From positions 124,001 through 188,000 of the forward strand of contig JBMOQW010000029.1 of the NCBI GenBank assembly GCA_049322515.1: a DNA stretch of 64,000 bases, in the 5' to 3' direction. Positions within the stretch are counted from its first letter, which is position 1. Every line of letters starts with the position of its first letter. The position numbers were made by a program, and so were the translations under genes. The DNA comes from Parasulfuritortus sp049322515 (GTDB taxonomy: Bacteria > Pseudomonadota > Gammaproteobacteria > Burkholderiales > Thiobacillaceae). This document shows positions 1-7,180 of this stretch, in pieces. The notes below the pieces were generated by a model that was given only the letters and a program-made list of their open reading frames with translations, had not been told where the DNA came from and ran no database searches.

Positions 1-696
1 GCGCGCCGCGTCGACGATGCGCGGATGCGGCGCGAACAGCGGCGTGGCACGCAACAAATCGGCGCCCTCGGGCCCCAGCAGGCGGACCAGATGGGCAAAG
101 ATTTCCCGGCTGGTCACGGTCACCGCGGCGATGCCACCGGCCCGCCATTCGGCACGCAAGGGGCTGGCGTCGACCTCTGGGCAGACCCGCCGATAGCATT
201 CCGCATAGGTCACCTCGGCACCGCGCTGGCGCAGGGTGTCGGCGATGAGTTCGCGGCCGCCCTCGCCGCGAAAGATGATGACTTGCTCACCCGCCACCTG
301 GGTGAATTCCGGCAAAGCCAGCAGATGTTCGCTGTCGGCGCCTTCTGCAGAAACCCGGACACCGGTCACGCCGACCTCGGCCAGCGCCCGAGCGGTGGCG
401 TGGCCCACCGCCGCCGCCGCCACCCCCGTCGGCCAGCCGCCATGCCGGGCATGGATTGCCGGCCAGGCCAGCGCAACACAGGTGGGGCTGACGAACACGG
501 CATGCTGACAGGTGGGCAGGCGCGCCAAGGCGCGTTCGAAGGCGGCCGGATCGGAGGGCGGGACGATCTCCAGGCTGGGGAACAGGACCGGCCGCCCCCC
601 CGCCTCGGTGATCCTGCGGGCCAGGGGACCAGCCTGCCCGGCCGGTCGGGTCACCAGCACCCCACGTCCAGCCAGGTCACCACGCGCGGGACTCAT
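1..696 (-). CDS. hemD: uroporphyrinogen-III synthase, 3' end missing at window edge
   Basis: Probably closes and isomerises the linear tetrapyrrole made by HemC into uroporphyrinogen III, in the cytoplasmic haem/sirohaem pathway. The reading frame is open from an ATG at 696 to base 1 (232 residues seen), so the C-terminus lies outside the window. The N-terminus reads MSPARGDLAGRGVLVTRPAG, with the VLVTRP strand that typically opens HemD. Later come FVSPTCVALAW and a VTVTSREIFAHL segment, both typical of the family. Its ATG overlaps the hemC stop (ATGA), so the two are translationally coupled. Identity rests on these motifs plus the hemC neighbour. Confidence 0.9.
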   Translation of the reverse strand, partial: MSPARGDLAGRGVLVTRPAGQAGPLARRITEAGGRPVLFPSLEIVPPSDPAAFERALARLPTCQHAVFVSPTCVALAWPAIHARHGGWPTGVAAAAVGHATARALAEVGVTGVRVSAEGADSEHLLALPEFTQVAGEQVIIFRGEGGRELIADTLRQRGAEVTYAECYRRVCPEVDASPLRAEWRAGGIAAVTVTSREIFAHLVRLLGPEGADLLRATPLFAPHPRIVDAAR

Positions 697-1625
697 CCGA
701 CCCGGTGGATCAACTCGGCCAGGAGACGGTCGGCACCCTGAGCAACGAGCGCGCTGGCCACCTGTTCGCCGAGCGCCTCGGGCGCGTCCAGCGCGCCTTC
801 CGCCTCGGCCCGGTAGAAGCGCACGCCCTCCAGGTCGGCGACGAAGCCGCGCAGATGGAGGCCGCCCTCACGCACCACACAATAGCCACCAATGGGCGCC
901 TGGCAGCCGCCCTGGAGGGCCCGGCTCATGGCCCGTTCGGCGCGCACGCAGGCCGCCGTGGCGGGATCGTTGAGCGGTGCGAGCAAAGCGGCCACCTCGG
1001 GCTGACCGGCACGGATCTCGATGCCGAGCGCGCCCTGGCCCACGGCCGGCAGGCTTTCCTCGGTGGACAGGATGGCCGTGATGCGCGCGCCGAAGCCCAA
1101 CCGCTTGAGACCGGCGGCGGCCAGGATGATGGCCTCGTACTGGCCTTCGTCGAGCTTACGCAGGCGGGTGTTGACGTTGCCGCGCAAGGTGTCGACCACC
1201 AGATGTGGATAGCGCTCGCGCAACTGCGCCTGGCGGCGCAGGCTGGAAGTGCCGACCCGGGCACCAGGCAGTAACTGGTCGAGGCCGGTGAAGCGATTCG
1301 ACACGAAGGCGTCGCGCGGATCCTCGCGCTCGGGGATCGCTGCCAGCTCGAAGCCCTCCGGCAAGTCCATGGGGACATCCTTGAGGGAATGAACGGCGAG
1401 GTGAGCCCGTCCCTCCAGCATGGCCTGCTCGAGTTCCTTGACGAACAGGCCCTTGCCGCCGATGCGCGACAGGGGCGAATCGAGGATCTGATCACCCTGG
1501 GTGGTCATGCCGAGCAGTTCGACCGTGAGGCCGGGATGCAGGGCCCGCAGGCGATCCCGGACATGGTGGGCCTGCCACAGGGCGAGCTGGCTTTCCCGGG
1601 TGGCGATGATCAATGTATCGGTCAT
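693..1625 (-). CDS. hemC: hydroxymethylbilane synthase (porphobilinogen deaminase)
   Basis: Polymerises four porphobilinogens into hydroxymethylbilane. The protein has 310 residues, the usual size. It opens with the canonical TLIIATRESQLALWQ. The catalytic Asp lies in HSLKDVP (D83). The Cys that carries the dipyrromethane cofactor is C241 in QGGCQAPIGG. The frame is open 22 codons further upstream, but the ATG at 1625 matches the family N-terminus. It is transcribed with hemD. A thioredoxin-like gene is divergent, only 54 bases away, so both promoters must sit in that gap. Confidence 0.97.
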   Translation of the reverse strand: MTDTLIIATRESQLALWQAHHVRDRLRALHPGLTVELLGMTTQGDQILDSPLSRIGGKGLFVKELEQAMLEGRAHLAVHSLKDVPMDLPEGFELAAIPEREDPRDAFVSNRFTGLDQLLPGARVGTSSLRRQAQLRERYPHLVVDTLRGNVNTRLRKLDEGQYEAIILAAAGLKRLGFGARITAILSTEESLPAVGQGALGIEIRAGQPEVAALLAPLNDPATAACVRAERAMSRALQGGCQAPIGGYCVVREGGLHLRGFVADLEGVRFYRAEAEGALDAPEALGEQVASALVAQGADRLLAELIHRVG

Positions 1626-1679
1626 GTGGGCGGGTATGAAATGGAAGGATAGAATTCTCGCCGAGAGAGGAGCACGACA

Positions 1680-2165
1680 ATGAAAAAACACTGCCGCATC
1701 TGGCTGTTCGCGATTCTAGCATGGGCCTCGGCCACCGCCTGGGCGGCCACCGGCGTACCGCTTGCCCGCGACCTGAGCAAGGACGCCGCCGCAGCGCGCG
1801 CCATCGACGGCGCCGTGCTGCTGGTCCTGGTCGGCGAAGGCTGTCATTACTGCAAGGTCGCGCTCCGGGATTTCCTGGCGCCGATGAACCGCAACAAGGA
1901 CTACCAGGGCAAGGTGGTGATGCGCCAGTTGGAAGTGGCGGGCAACCGGCCGTTGCGCGACTTCGACGGCCAGCGGACCACCGCCGAAACCCTTGCCAGC
2001 CGCTACAGCCAAGGCCTGGTACCGACCGTGTTGCTGCTCGACGGTGCCGGCCGCCTCCTGGCCAAGCCGGTGGTCGGCCTGACCACGGTGGACTATTACG
2101 GCATGTACCTGGACGAGGCCATCGACACCGCACTGGCCAAGCTGCGCGCCAAGGCCCCGCTATAA
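1680..2165 (+). CDS. periplasmic thioredoxin-fold protein
   Basis: 161 residues with a cleavable signal peptide (about 1-22, ending AWA). A thioredoxin-like active site C55-H-Y-C58 follows a hydrophobic strand (AVLLVLVGEGCHYC). A later GLVPTVLLLDGAG segment carries the cis-proline (VPT) of the fold. This suggests a periplasmic disulfide reductase or an assembly factor similar to SoxW/DsbE-type proteins; the partner is not shown by the sequence. A good SD (AGAGGAGC) lies 7 bases before the ATG. It sits 28 bases upstream of argH on the same strand, and cotranscription is likely. Confidence 0.75.
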   Translation: MKKHCRIWLFAILAWASATAWAATGVPLARDLSKDAAAARAIDGAVLLVLVGEGCHYCKVALRDFLAPMNRNKDYQGKVVMRQLEVAGNRPLRDFDGQRTTAETLASRYSQGLVPTVLLLDGAGRLLAKPVVGLTTVDYYGMYLDEAIDTALAKLRAKAPL

Positions 2166-2193
2166 TCCGCGTTTTCCTGAAACCACGCCCGCC

Positions 2194-3591
2194 ATGTCCA
2201 GCTCCGACAAAACCTGGTCCGAACGTTTTTCCGAACCCGTCTCCGAACTGGTCAAGCGCTACACCGCCTCGGTCTTCTTCGACCACCGACTGGCCCGGCA
2301 CGACATCCGGGGCTCGCTCGCGCACGCCCGGATGCTGGCCCGGCAGGGCATCATCCCGGCCACAGACCTGGCCGCCATCGAACACGGCATGGCCACCCTT
2401 CTGGCGGAACTGGAACGGAATGAAATCCCCTGGAATCTGGATGACGAGGACGTCCACCTCAACCTCGAGAAACGCCTCACCGCGCTGATCGGCGACGCCG
2501 GCAAGCGCCTGCACACCGGCCGCTCGCGCAATGACCAGGTGGCCACCGACATCCGCCTCTGGCTGCGCGACGAGATCGACCGCATCGTCGGCCTGATCGG
2601 TGATTTCCAGACCGCCCTGCTCGATCTCGCCGAAGCGCATGCCGACACGCCGATGCCCGGTTTCACCCATTTGCAGGTCGCCCAGCCGGTGACCTTCGGC
2701 CACCACCTGATGGCCTATGTCGAGATGAGCCAACGCGACAAGGCCCGCCTGCTCGACGCCCGCAAGCGGGTCAACCGCCTGCCCCTGGGGGCCGCTGCCC
2801 TGGCCGGCACCAGCTACCCCATCGACCGCGAATTCGTGGCCCGCGAACTCGGTTTCGACGGGGTCTGCGAGAACTCCCTGGACGCCGTCTCCGACCGTGA
2901 CTTCGCGATCGAATTCACCGCCGCCTGCGCCCTGCTGATGACCCACCTGTCGCGCCTGTCGGAAGAACTGATCCTGTGGATGAGTCCTCGTTTCGGCTTC
3001 GTCGACCTGCCCGACCGCTACTGCACCGGCTCGTCGATCATGCCGCAGAAGAAGAACCCCGACGTGCCGGAGCTGGTGCGCGGCAAGACCGGCCGGGTCA
3101 ACGGCCACCTGGTCGCCCTGCTGACGCTCATGAAGTCGCAACCCCTGGCCTACAACAAGGACAACCAGGAAGACAAGGAACCTCTGTTCGACACCGTCGA
3201 CACCGTGGTCGACACCCTGCGCATCTACGCCGACATGCTGGCCGGCCTGAAGGTGAAGGAACAGGGCGTGAACACGGCGAACATGCGCGCCGCCCTGACC
3301 CAGGGCTATGCCACCGCCACCGACCTGGCCGACTACCTGGTGAAGAAAGGCCTGCCCTTCCGTGACGCCCATGGCGCCGTGGCCAAGGCCGTGCGCATCG
3401 CCGAGACCACCGGGCGCGACCTGCCGCAACTGTCGCTGGACGAACTGCGCGAATTCTCGCCCCTGATCGATGCGGACGTATACGAAGTGCTCACCGTGGA
3501 AGGATCGCTGGCCAGCCGCGACCACCTCGGCGGCACCGCGCCGGCCCAGGTGCGCGCGGCGATCGCCCGCGCCCGCGCCCGACTCGGCTAG
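2194..3591 (+). CDS. argH: argininosuccinate lyase
   Basis: Splits argininosuccinate into arginine and fumarate, the last step of arginine synthesis. At 465 residues it has the normal length. The fumarase/aspartase superfamily signature GSSIMPQKKNPD (about residues 279-290) contains the catalytic Ser loop. The N-terminal part has DEDVHLNLEKRL and HTGRSRNDQVATD, both diagnostic of ArgH. It converges with the cNMP-binding gene, and the two stop codons share the palindrome CTAG, so the genes overlap by 4 bases. The hemC/argH neighbourhood is common in betaproteobacteria. Confidence 0.97.
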   Translation: MSSSDKTWSERFSEPVSELVKRYTASVFFDHRLARHDIRGSLAHARMLARQGIIPATDLAAIEHGMATLLAELERNEIPWNLDDEDVHLNLEKRLTALIGDAGKRLHTGRSRNDQVATDIRLWLRDEIDRIVGLIGDFQTALLDLAEAHADTPMPGFTHLQVAQPVTFGHHLMAYVEMSQRDKARLLDARKRVNRLPLGAAALAGTSYPIDREFVARELGFDGVCENSLDAVSDRDFAIEFTAACALLMTHLSRLSEELILWMSPRFGFVDLPDRYCTGSSIMPQKKNPDVPELVRGKTGRVNGHLVALLTLMKSQPLAYNKDNQEDKEPLFDTVDTVVDTLRIYADMLAGLKVKEQGVNTANMRAALTQGYATATDLADYLVKKGLPFRDAHGAVAKAVRIAETTGRDLPQLSLDELREFSPLIDADVYEVLTVEGSLASRDHLGGTAPAQVRAAIARARARLG

Positions 3592-4058
3592 TCGACCGCC
3601 GGATACATCCGCGCCAGCAGTTCGCGCAGGGCCACGTGACGCGCCTTGAGGTCCTCGGCGAGATGGGTCGCAATGACATGCTGGAAGTGGCAACCGAGGT
3701 CGGAACCCGGCTGGTAGAGCAGCATGAACGCCGACTGTGGCAGGGTTGCCACCTTGACCGGTCCATCGGCGGCGTAGTTCGCCATCACCGGCCGGCCATC
3801 GACCAGCGAGAGTCCGCCGAAGAAAGCGCCGGGGCTCAACGCACGCACCGTGTAATAGTGGTTCAGGCGCCCGTAATAGCCGACCCGGACCGACCCTTCG
3901 ATCAGCAGGTGCAGGTAGTGGGCGGGCTTGTCCTGGTACAGGAACACATGCCCAGACGCGTAGTCCTGCACCGGCATCGCCTGGGCGATGTGCTCGATGT
4001 CGGCCTCGGTCATGAAAGCGAAGCCGGGCAGGCCGGCCAGGAAGCGTCTCAGCAGCAT
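3588..4058 (-). CDS. cyclic nucleotide-binding domain protein, no HTH
   Basis: 156 residues, nearly all taken up by one cNMP-binding beta-roll. Visible parts are HVFLYQDKPAHYLHLLIEGSVRVGYY, the cradle-like segment ALSPGAFFGGLSLVDG, and a C-terminal helix. It is too short for the Crp helix-turn-helix, so it is not a normal Crp/Fnr factor. The usual cradle GE(L/I)..R arginine is not obvious (FFGGLSLVDGRP), so the ligand is uncertain. It starts in the stop of a paralogous gene (TGATG overlap) and is probably expressed with it and cyaY. A sensor or protein-protein role is inference. Confidence 0.75.
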   Translation of the reverse strand: MLLRRFLAGLPGFAFMTEADIEHIAQAMPVQDYASGHVFLYQDKPAHYLHLLIEGSVRVGYYGRLNHYYTVRALSPGAFFGGLSLVDGRPVMANYAADGPVKVATLPQSAFMLLYQPGSDLGCHFQHVIATHLAEDLKARHVALRELLARMYPAVD

Positions 4059-4612
4059 CAGCGCACCCCCAGCAGATCGCGCACGAAACCCAGCAGCCCG
4101 GCATGCCGGTGCGGTTGCCGTTCGAGCGGGACGGACAGGTCGCCCAGCATCATCAACTTGCCCTCGGGGTCGAGCACCGGGTCATTCACGGTGGCGCGCA
4201 AGCGTTGCGCCAGCAGGGTGATGAGCACGTGGGACAGCCGGCAGGCCACCTCGGAACGGGTCTCGATCAAGGCATTGAAATCAGCGAAGTGCAGGCGCAA
4301 CAGCACCGACGGCTCGAGCGCGGTGACGGTGGAACAGGCAACCCCGCAGCGGGTGTAGTAGGCGACTTCACCGACCCAATTGCCGGGTTCGATCTCACCC
4401 AGGCGGATGCTGTGTCCCTCCATCTCGACATGCACCGAAAGGCCGCCCTGGAGGAGCAGATACATCGAGTCGGTGGGTTCACCATCCTGCAACAGCGGCT
4501 CGCCGGTGCTCAAGGTCACCTGGGTCGACCAATCGAGCAGCGGTCCGATTTCCGAAGTATCCAGATGGGTGACCAGCAAATCGCGGTAGGCCTCCCACAG
4601 CGATGCCGTCAC
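4058..4612 (-). CDS. cyclic nucleotide-binding domain protein, no HTH
   Basis: 184 residues with a central cNMP-binding fold (about 30-130). LLQDGEPTDSMYLLLQGGLSVHVE and LGEIEPGNWVGEVAYYTRCGVACSTVTAL match the classic ..PGE..GE.A.. pattern. The C-terminal helix region QRLRATVNDPVLDPEG is not a DNA-binding helix-turn-helix. The start is a GTG whose GTGA overlaps the cyaY stop, so cyaY and both cNMP genes form one coupled unit. The two cNMP proteins look like diverged tandem duplicates. Ligand and target are unknown. Confidence 0.78.
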   Translation of the reverse strand: MTASLWEAYRDLLVTHLDTSEIGPLLDWSTQVTLSTGEPLLQDGEPTDSMYLLLQGGLSVHVEMEGHSIRLGEIEPGNWVGEVAYYTRCGVACSTVTALEPSVLLRLHFADFNALIETRSEVACRLSHVLITLLAQRLRATVNDPVLDPEGKLMMLGDLSVPLERQPHRHAGLLGFVRDLLGVR

Positions 4613-4932
4613 GCCCCCTCCCGGGTCAGGTCCACGGCCCGCCCCGCCTGGCGGGTGGCCATTTCGGACAAGGCAGTGAACAGTTCATCGCCGGCGCGGG
4701 TATCCCGCCAGGCCCCCTCGACATGGCGATAGTGGAAGCCGCCGCTCTTCGAGGCGACCCAGACTTCCTGCAAGGGTGGCTGCCGATTGATGACGATCTT
4801 GGAGCCATCCTCGAACTCGATTTCCAGGATGCCGCCCGGCGCCAGTTCATAGTCGAGGTCGGCCGCCTCGAGGCGCGTCTCGAGTTGCTGGAACAGGGTG
4901 TCGGCCAGCTGCGGGTATGCTTGATCGGTCAT
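4609..4932 (-). CDS. cyaY: frataxin-like iron-binding protein CyaY
   Basis: 107 residues, the usual CyaY size. The N-terminal acidic helix (QLADTLFQQLETRLEAADLDYE) precedes the beta-sheet with ILEIEFEDGSKIVINRQPPLQEVWVASKSGGFHY, whose last part is the family core. CyaY binds iron and modulates Fe-S cluster assembly at IscS. I start at the ATG at 4932 (MTDQAYPQLA) rather than the longer frame because it fits the family. It heads a minus-strand set with the two cNMP proteins and is divergent from lptM-lysA, an arrangement also found in other proteobacteria. Confidence 0.93.
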   Translation of the reverse strand: MTDQAYPQLADTLFQQLETRLEAADLDYELAPGGILEIEFEDGSKIVINRQPPLQEVWVASKSGGFHYRHVEGAWRDTRAGDELFTALSEMATRQAGRAVDLTREGA

Positions 4933-4994
4933 TCGCTCTCCTCGCGCGTGATAGACTCGTTGCGGATCTCCCGTCATTCTAGCCAATTATTACC

Positions 4995-5114
4995 ATGCGT
5001 CTGATCGCCGCCCTGCTCATCGCCGTGCCGCTCATCACCGGCTGCGGCAAAAAAGGCCCGCTCTACCTCCCCGCGCCCGCCCAGCCCACGCCGACCCAGC
5101 CGAGCACGCCATGA
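4995..5114 (+). CDS. lptM: LPS translocon-stabilising lipoprotein LptM (YifL)
   Basis: A very small lipoprotein of 39 residues. The signal sequence MRLIAALLIAVPLITG is followed by the lipobox Cys17 and then the hallmark CGKKGPLYLP, with a Pro/Thr-rich tail. This is the YifL/LptM pattern; in E. coli the protein binds the LptD-LptE LPS translocon. Its TGA overlaps the ATG of lysA (ATGA). The lptM-lysA order downstream of a divergent cyaY matches the conserved proteobacterial arrangement, which supports the call despite the short length. Confidence 0.88.
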   Translation: MRLIAALLIAVPLITGCGKKGPLYLPAPAQPTPTQPSTP

Positions 5115-6355
5115 ATCCGTTCCCCCGCCGCGACGGCCGCCTCCACTGCGAGGACGTGCCCCTGGATGCCATCGCCCAGGCCCATGGCACCCCGACCTAT
5201 GTCTACTCCAGCGCTGCACTCCGGGCCGCTTACCAGGACTACGACCAGGCCTTTTCGGCGCAACCGCACCAGATCTGCTATGCCGTGAAGGCCAACCCCA
5301 GCCTGGCCATCCTGAACCTGTTCGCCCGCATGGGCGCCGGCTTCGACATCGTCTCCGGCGGCGAACTGGCCCGCGTCCTGGCCGCGGGTGGAGACGCCGG
5401 CAAGGTCGTGTTCTCCGGGGTCGGCAAGACCGAAGCGGAAATGGCCGCCGCCCTCGACGCCGGCATCCACTGTTTCAACATCGAATCGGAAAGCGAGCTG
5501 GTGCGCCTCGATGCCGTCGCCAGCCGGCTTGGCAAAACTGCGCCCATCAGCTTCCGGGTCAACCCGGACGTCGACGCCAAGACCCATCCCTACATCGCCA
5601 CCGGGCTCAAGGAAAACAAATTCGGCATCGCCTACAGCGAAGCCCCACGCCTGTATCGCGGCGCGGCTGATCTGGCGCATCTGAAGGTGGTCGGCATCGA
5701 TTGCCACATCGGCTCGCAACTCACCGAAGCCGCCCCCTTCGGCGAAGCCCTCGACAAGGTGCTCGACCTGGTTGACCGGCTCGCCGCCGAGGGCATCCCC
5801 CTCCAGCACATCGATCTCGGCGGTGGGCTCGGCGTGCGCTACCGCGACGAAACCCCACCCGCGATGCACGACTATGCCGAGGTCCTGCTCTCGCGCCTGC
5901 GTGGCCGCCCGCACACCCTGATCCTGGAACCAGGCCGCTCGCTGGTGGCCAACGCCGGGCTGCTGCTGACCCGGGTCGAATACCTCAAGCAGGGTGAAGC
6001 CAAGAACTTCGCGATCGTCGACGCCGCCATGAACGACCTCATGCGACCCTCGCTGTACGATGCCTGGCACGAAGTGCAGCCGGTGCTCGCGCGCACTGGC
6101 GCGACGCGCCCCTACGACATCGTCGGACCCGTCTGCGAGAGTGGTGATTTCCTGGCGCGCGGTCGCGACCTCGCGCTCGCCGAAGGCGACCTGCTCGCGC
6201 TGTGCTCGGCCGGGGCCTACGGCATGAGCATGAGCTCCAACTACAACACCCGGCCACGCGCAGCGGAAGTCATGGTGCATGGCGATCAAGCCACCTTGGT
6301 GCGCCGGCGCGAGCGCATCGAGCACCTGTTCGCAGACGAAATCGTCCCGGTCTGA
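5111..6355 (+). CDS. lysA: diaminopimelate decarboxylase
   Basis: PLP enzyme that makes L-lysine from meso-diaminopimelate. It has 414 residues. The PLP lysine is K60 in CYAVKANPS. The glycine-rich phosphate-binding segment is IDLGGGLGVRY. The substrate-contact motif GPVCESGDFLA (C342, E343) supplies the active-site Cys across the dimer. The fold-type III barrel precedes a C-terminal beta domain, as expected. The gene is translationally coupled to lptM. A 147-base gap follows before the histone-like gene. Confidence 0.97.
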   Translation: MNPFPRRDGRLHCEDVPLDAIAQAHGTPTYVYSSAALRAAYQDYDQAFSAQPHQICYAVKANPSLAILNLFARMGAGFDIVSGGELARVLAAGGDAGKVVFSGVGKTEAEMAAALDAGIHCFNIESESELVRLDAVASRLGKTAPISFRVNPDVDAKTHPYIATGLKENKFGIAYSEAPRLYRGAADLAHLKVVGIDCHIGSQLTEAAPFGEALDKVLDLVDRLAAEGIPLQHIDLGGGLGVRYRDETPPAMHDYAEVLLSRLRGRPHTLILEPGRSLVANAGLLLTRVEYLKQGEAKNFAIVDAAMNDLMRPSLYDAWHEVQPVLARTGATRPYDIVGPVCESGDFLARGRDLALAEGDLLALCSAGAYGMSMSSNYNTRPRAAEVMVHGDQATLVRRRERIEHLFADEIVPV

Positions 6356-6397
6356 CAACACGCGAAAGTAGCTCCGGAAAAAAACCGTTGTCACCCT

Positions 6398-6427
6398 TGC
6401 GGCATTACGTTTTTTTTGCTCTAGAAT
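6398..6427 (+). promoter_or_regulatory. weak sigma-70-like promoter candidate
   Basis: TTGCGG, 19 bases, TAGAAT, upstream of the histone H1-like gene. The spacing is longer than ideal and the region contains a run of eight T. It is the best match in the 147-base lysA to H1-like gap. The call is tentative. Confidence 0.25.
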
Positions 6428-6502
6428 GACGCCCAACACGCACACGCGTGGAACCCGTTGTGGCACAAGGCTTCCGGCCTACTAAACCCAAAGGAGTGTG
6501 AC

Positions 6503-7117
6503 ATGCCCGCAGAAAAATCCACCGCCAAGACCAAGGCCAAAGCGGCCGCCCCCGCCGCTGAAGCCAAGCCCGCTGTGAAGAAGGCCGCCGCTCCCAAGGC
6601 TGCTGCTGCCAAGCCCGCCGCCAAGAAGGCCGTTGCACCCAAGGCCGCCGCCGCCAAACCTGCTGCCACCAAGAAGGCCGCCGCGCCCAAGGCCGCTGCC
6701 GCTGCCAAGCCTGCCGCCGCCAAGAAGGCCGTTGCACCCAAGGCCGCTGCCACCGACAAGCCTGCCGCCGCCAAGAAGGCCGTTGCACCCAAGGCCGCTG
6801 CTGCCGCCAAGCCTGCTACCACTAAGAAGGCCGCCGCGCCCAAGGCCGCTGCCGCTGCCAAGCCTGCCGCCGCCAAGAAGGCCGTTGCACCCAAGGCCGC
6901 TGCTGCCGCCAAGCCTGCTGCCACCAAGAAGGCCGCCGCGCCCAAGGCCGCTGCTGCCGCCAAGCCTGCCGCCGCCAAGAAGGCCGTTGCACCCAAGGCC
7001 GCTGCTGCCGCCAAGCCTGCTGCCACCAAGAAGGCCGCCGCACCCAAGGCCGCCGCCGCCAAGCCTGCCGCCGCCAAGAAGGCCGCTGCACCCAAGGCCG
7101 CCGCCAAGAAAGCCTGA
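6503..7117 (+). CDS. histone H1-like Lys/Ala/Pro-repeat DNA-binding protein
   Basis: 204 residues composed almost wholly of Ala, Lys and Pro. The sequence repeats AAKPAAAKKAVAPKAA-type units from about residue 20 to the end, ending in KKA. Such low-complexity basic tails are found in bacterial H1-like proteins (AlgP/Hc1 type) that bind and compact DNA or RNA. A strong SD (AAAGGAG) lies 7 bases before the ATG at 6503, and the frame upstream is discounted. It stands alone between lysA and its own terminator. Repeat number is likely to vary between strains. The functional call is from composition only. Confidence 0.8.
   Translation: MPAEKSTAKTKAKAAAPAAEAKPAVKKAAAPKAAAAKPAAKKAVAPKAAAAKPAATKKAAAPKAAAAAKPAAAKKAVAPKAAATDKPAAAKKAVAPKAAAAAKPATTKKAAAPKAAAAAKPAAAKKAVAPKAAAAAKPAATKKAAAPKAAAAAKPAAAKKAVAPKAAAAAKPAATKKAAAPKAAAAKPAAAKKAAAPKAAAKKA
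6560..7112 (+). repeat. in-frame tandem DNA repeats in the H1-like gene
   Basis: Imperfect direct repeats built on modules such as GCCGCCAAGAAGGCCGTTGC and CCCAAGGCCGCTGCTGCCGC. A module with ACCAAGAAGGCCGCCGC alternates with one with GCCAAGAAGGCCGTTGC, giving a higher-order period of roughly 90 bases. Period lengths are multiples of three, so slippage would change protein length without a frameshift. Confidence 0.8.
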
Positions 7118-7142
7118 CCTCACACGGGGGCGTTCCCCGCAG

Positions 7143-7171
7143 AAGCCCACCGTGCACGGTGGGCTTTTTTT
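7143..7171 (+). terminator. Rho-independent terminator
   Basis: Perfect 10-bp stem AAGCCCACCG / CGGTGGGCTT with loop TGCA, running straight into seven T. It lies 25 bases after the H1-like stop. The A/T flanks mean it may also stop the convergent RND transcript, although that gene's stop lies beyond it on the other side. Confidence 0.9.
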
Positions 7172-7180
7172 ATCCCGACG

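Noticed and set aside
1492..4104. 870-codon minus-strand open frame across hemC, argH and a cNMP gene
   Set aside because: It is antisense to argH and in another frame of hemC; composition is Gly/His/Gln-rich shadow sequence without domains. High GC makes such long frames common.
6560..7112. Possible CRISPR-like repeats
   Set aside because: The repeats are contiguous in-frame coding repeats with no unique spacers.
6421..7150. Minus-strand Gly/Leu and Ala/Leu-rich frames over the H1-like repeats
   Set aside because: All frames of a tandem repeat are open and repetitive; only the plus-strand frame has an SD, a proper start and a terminator.
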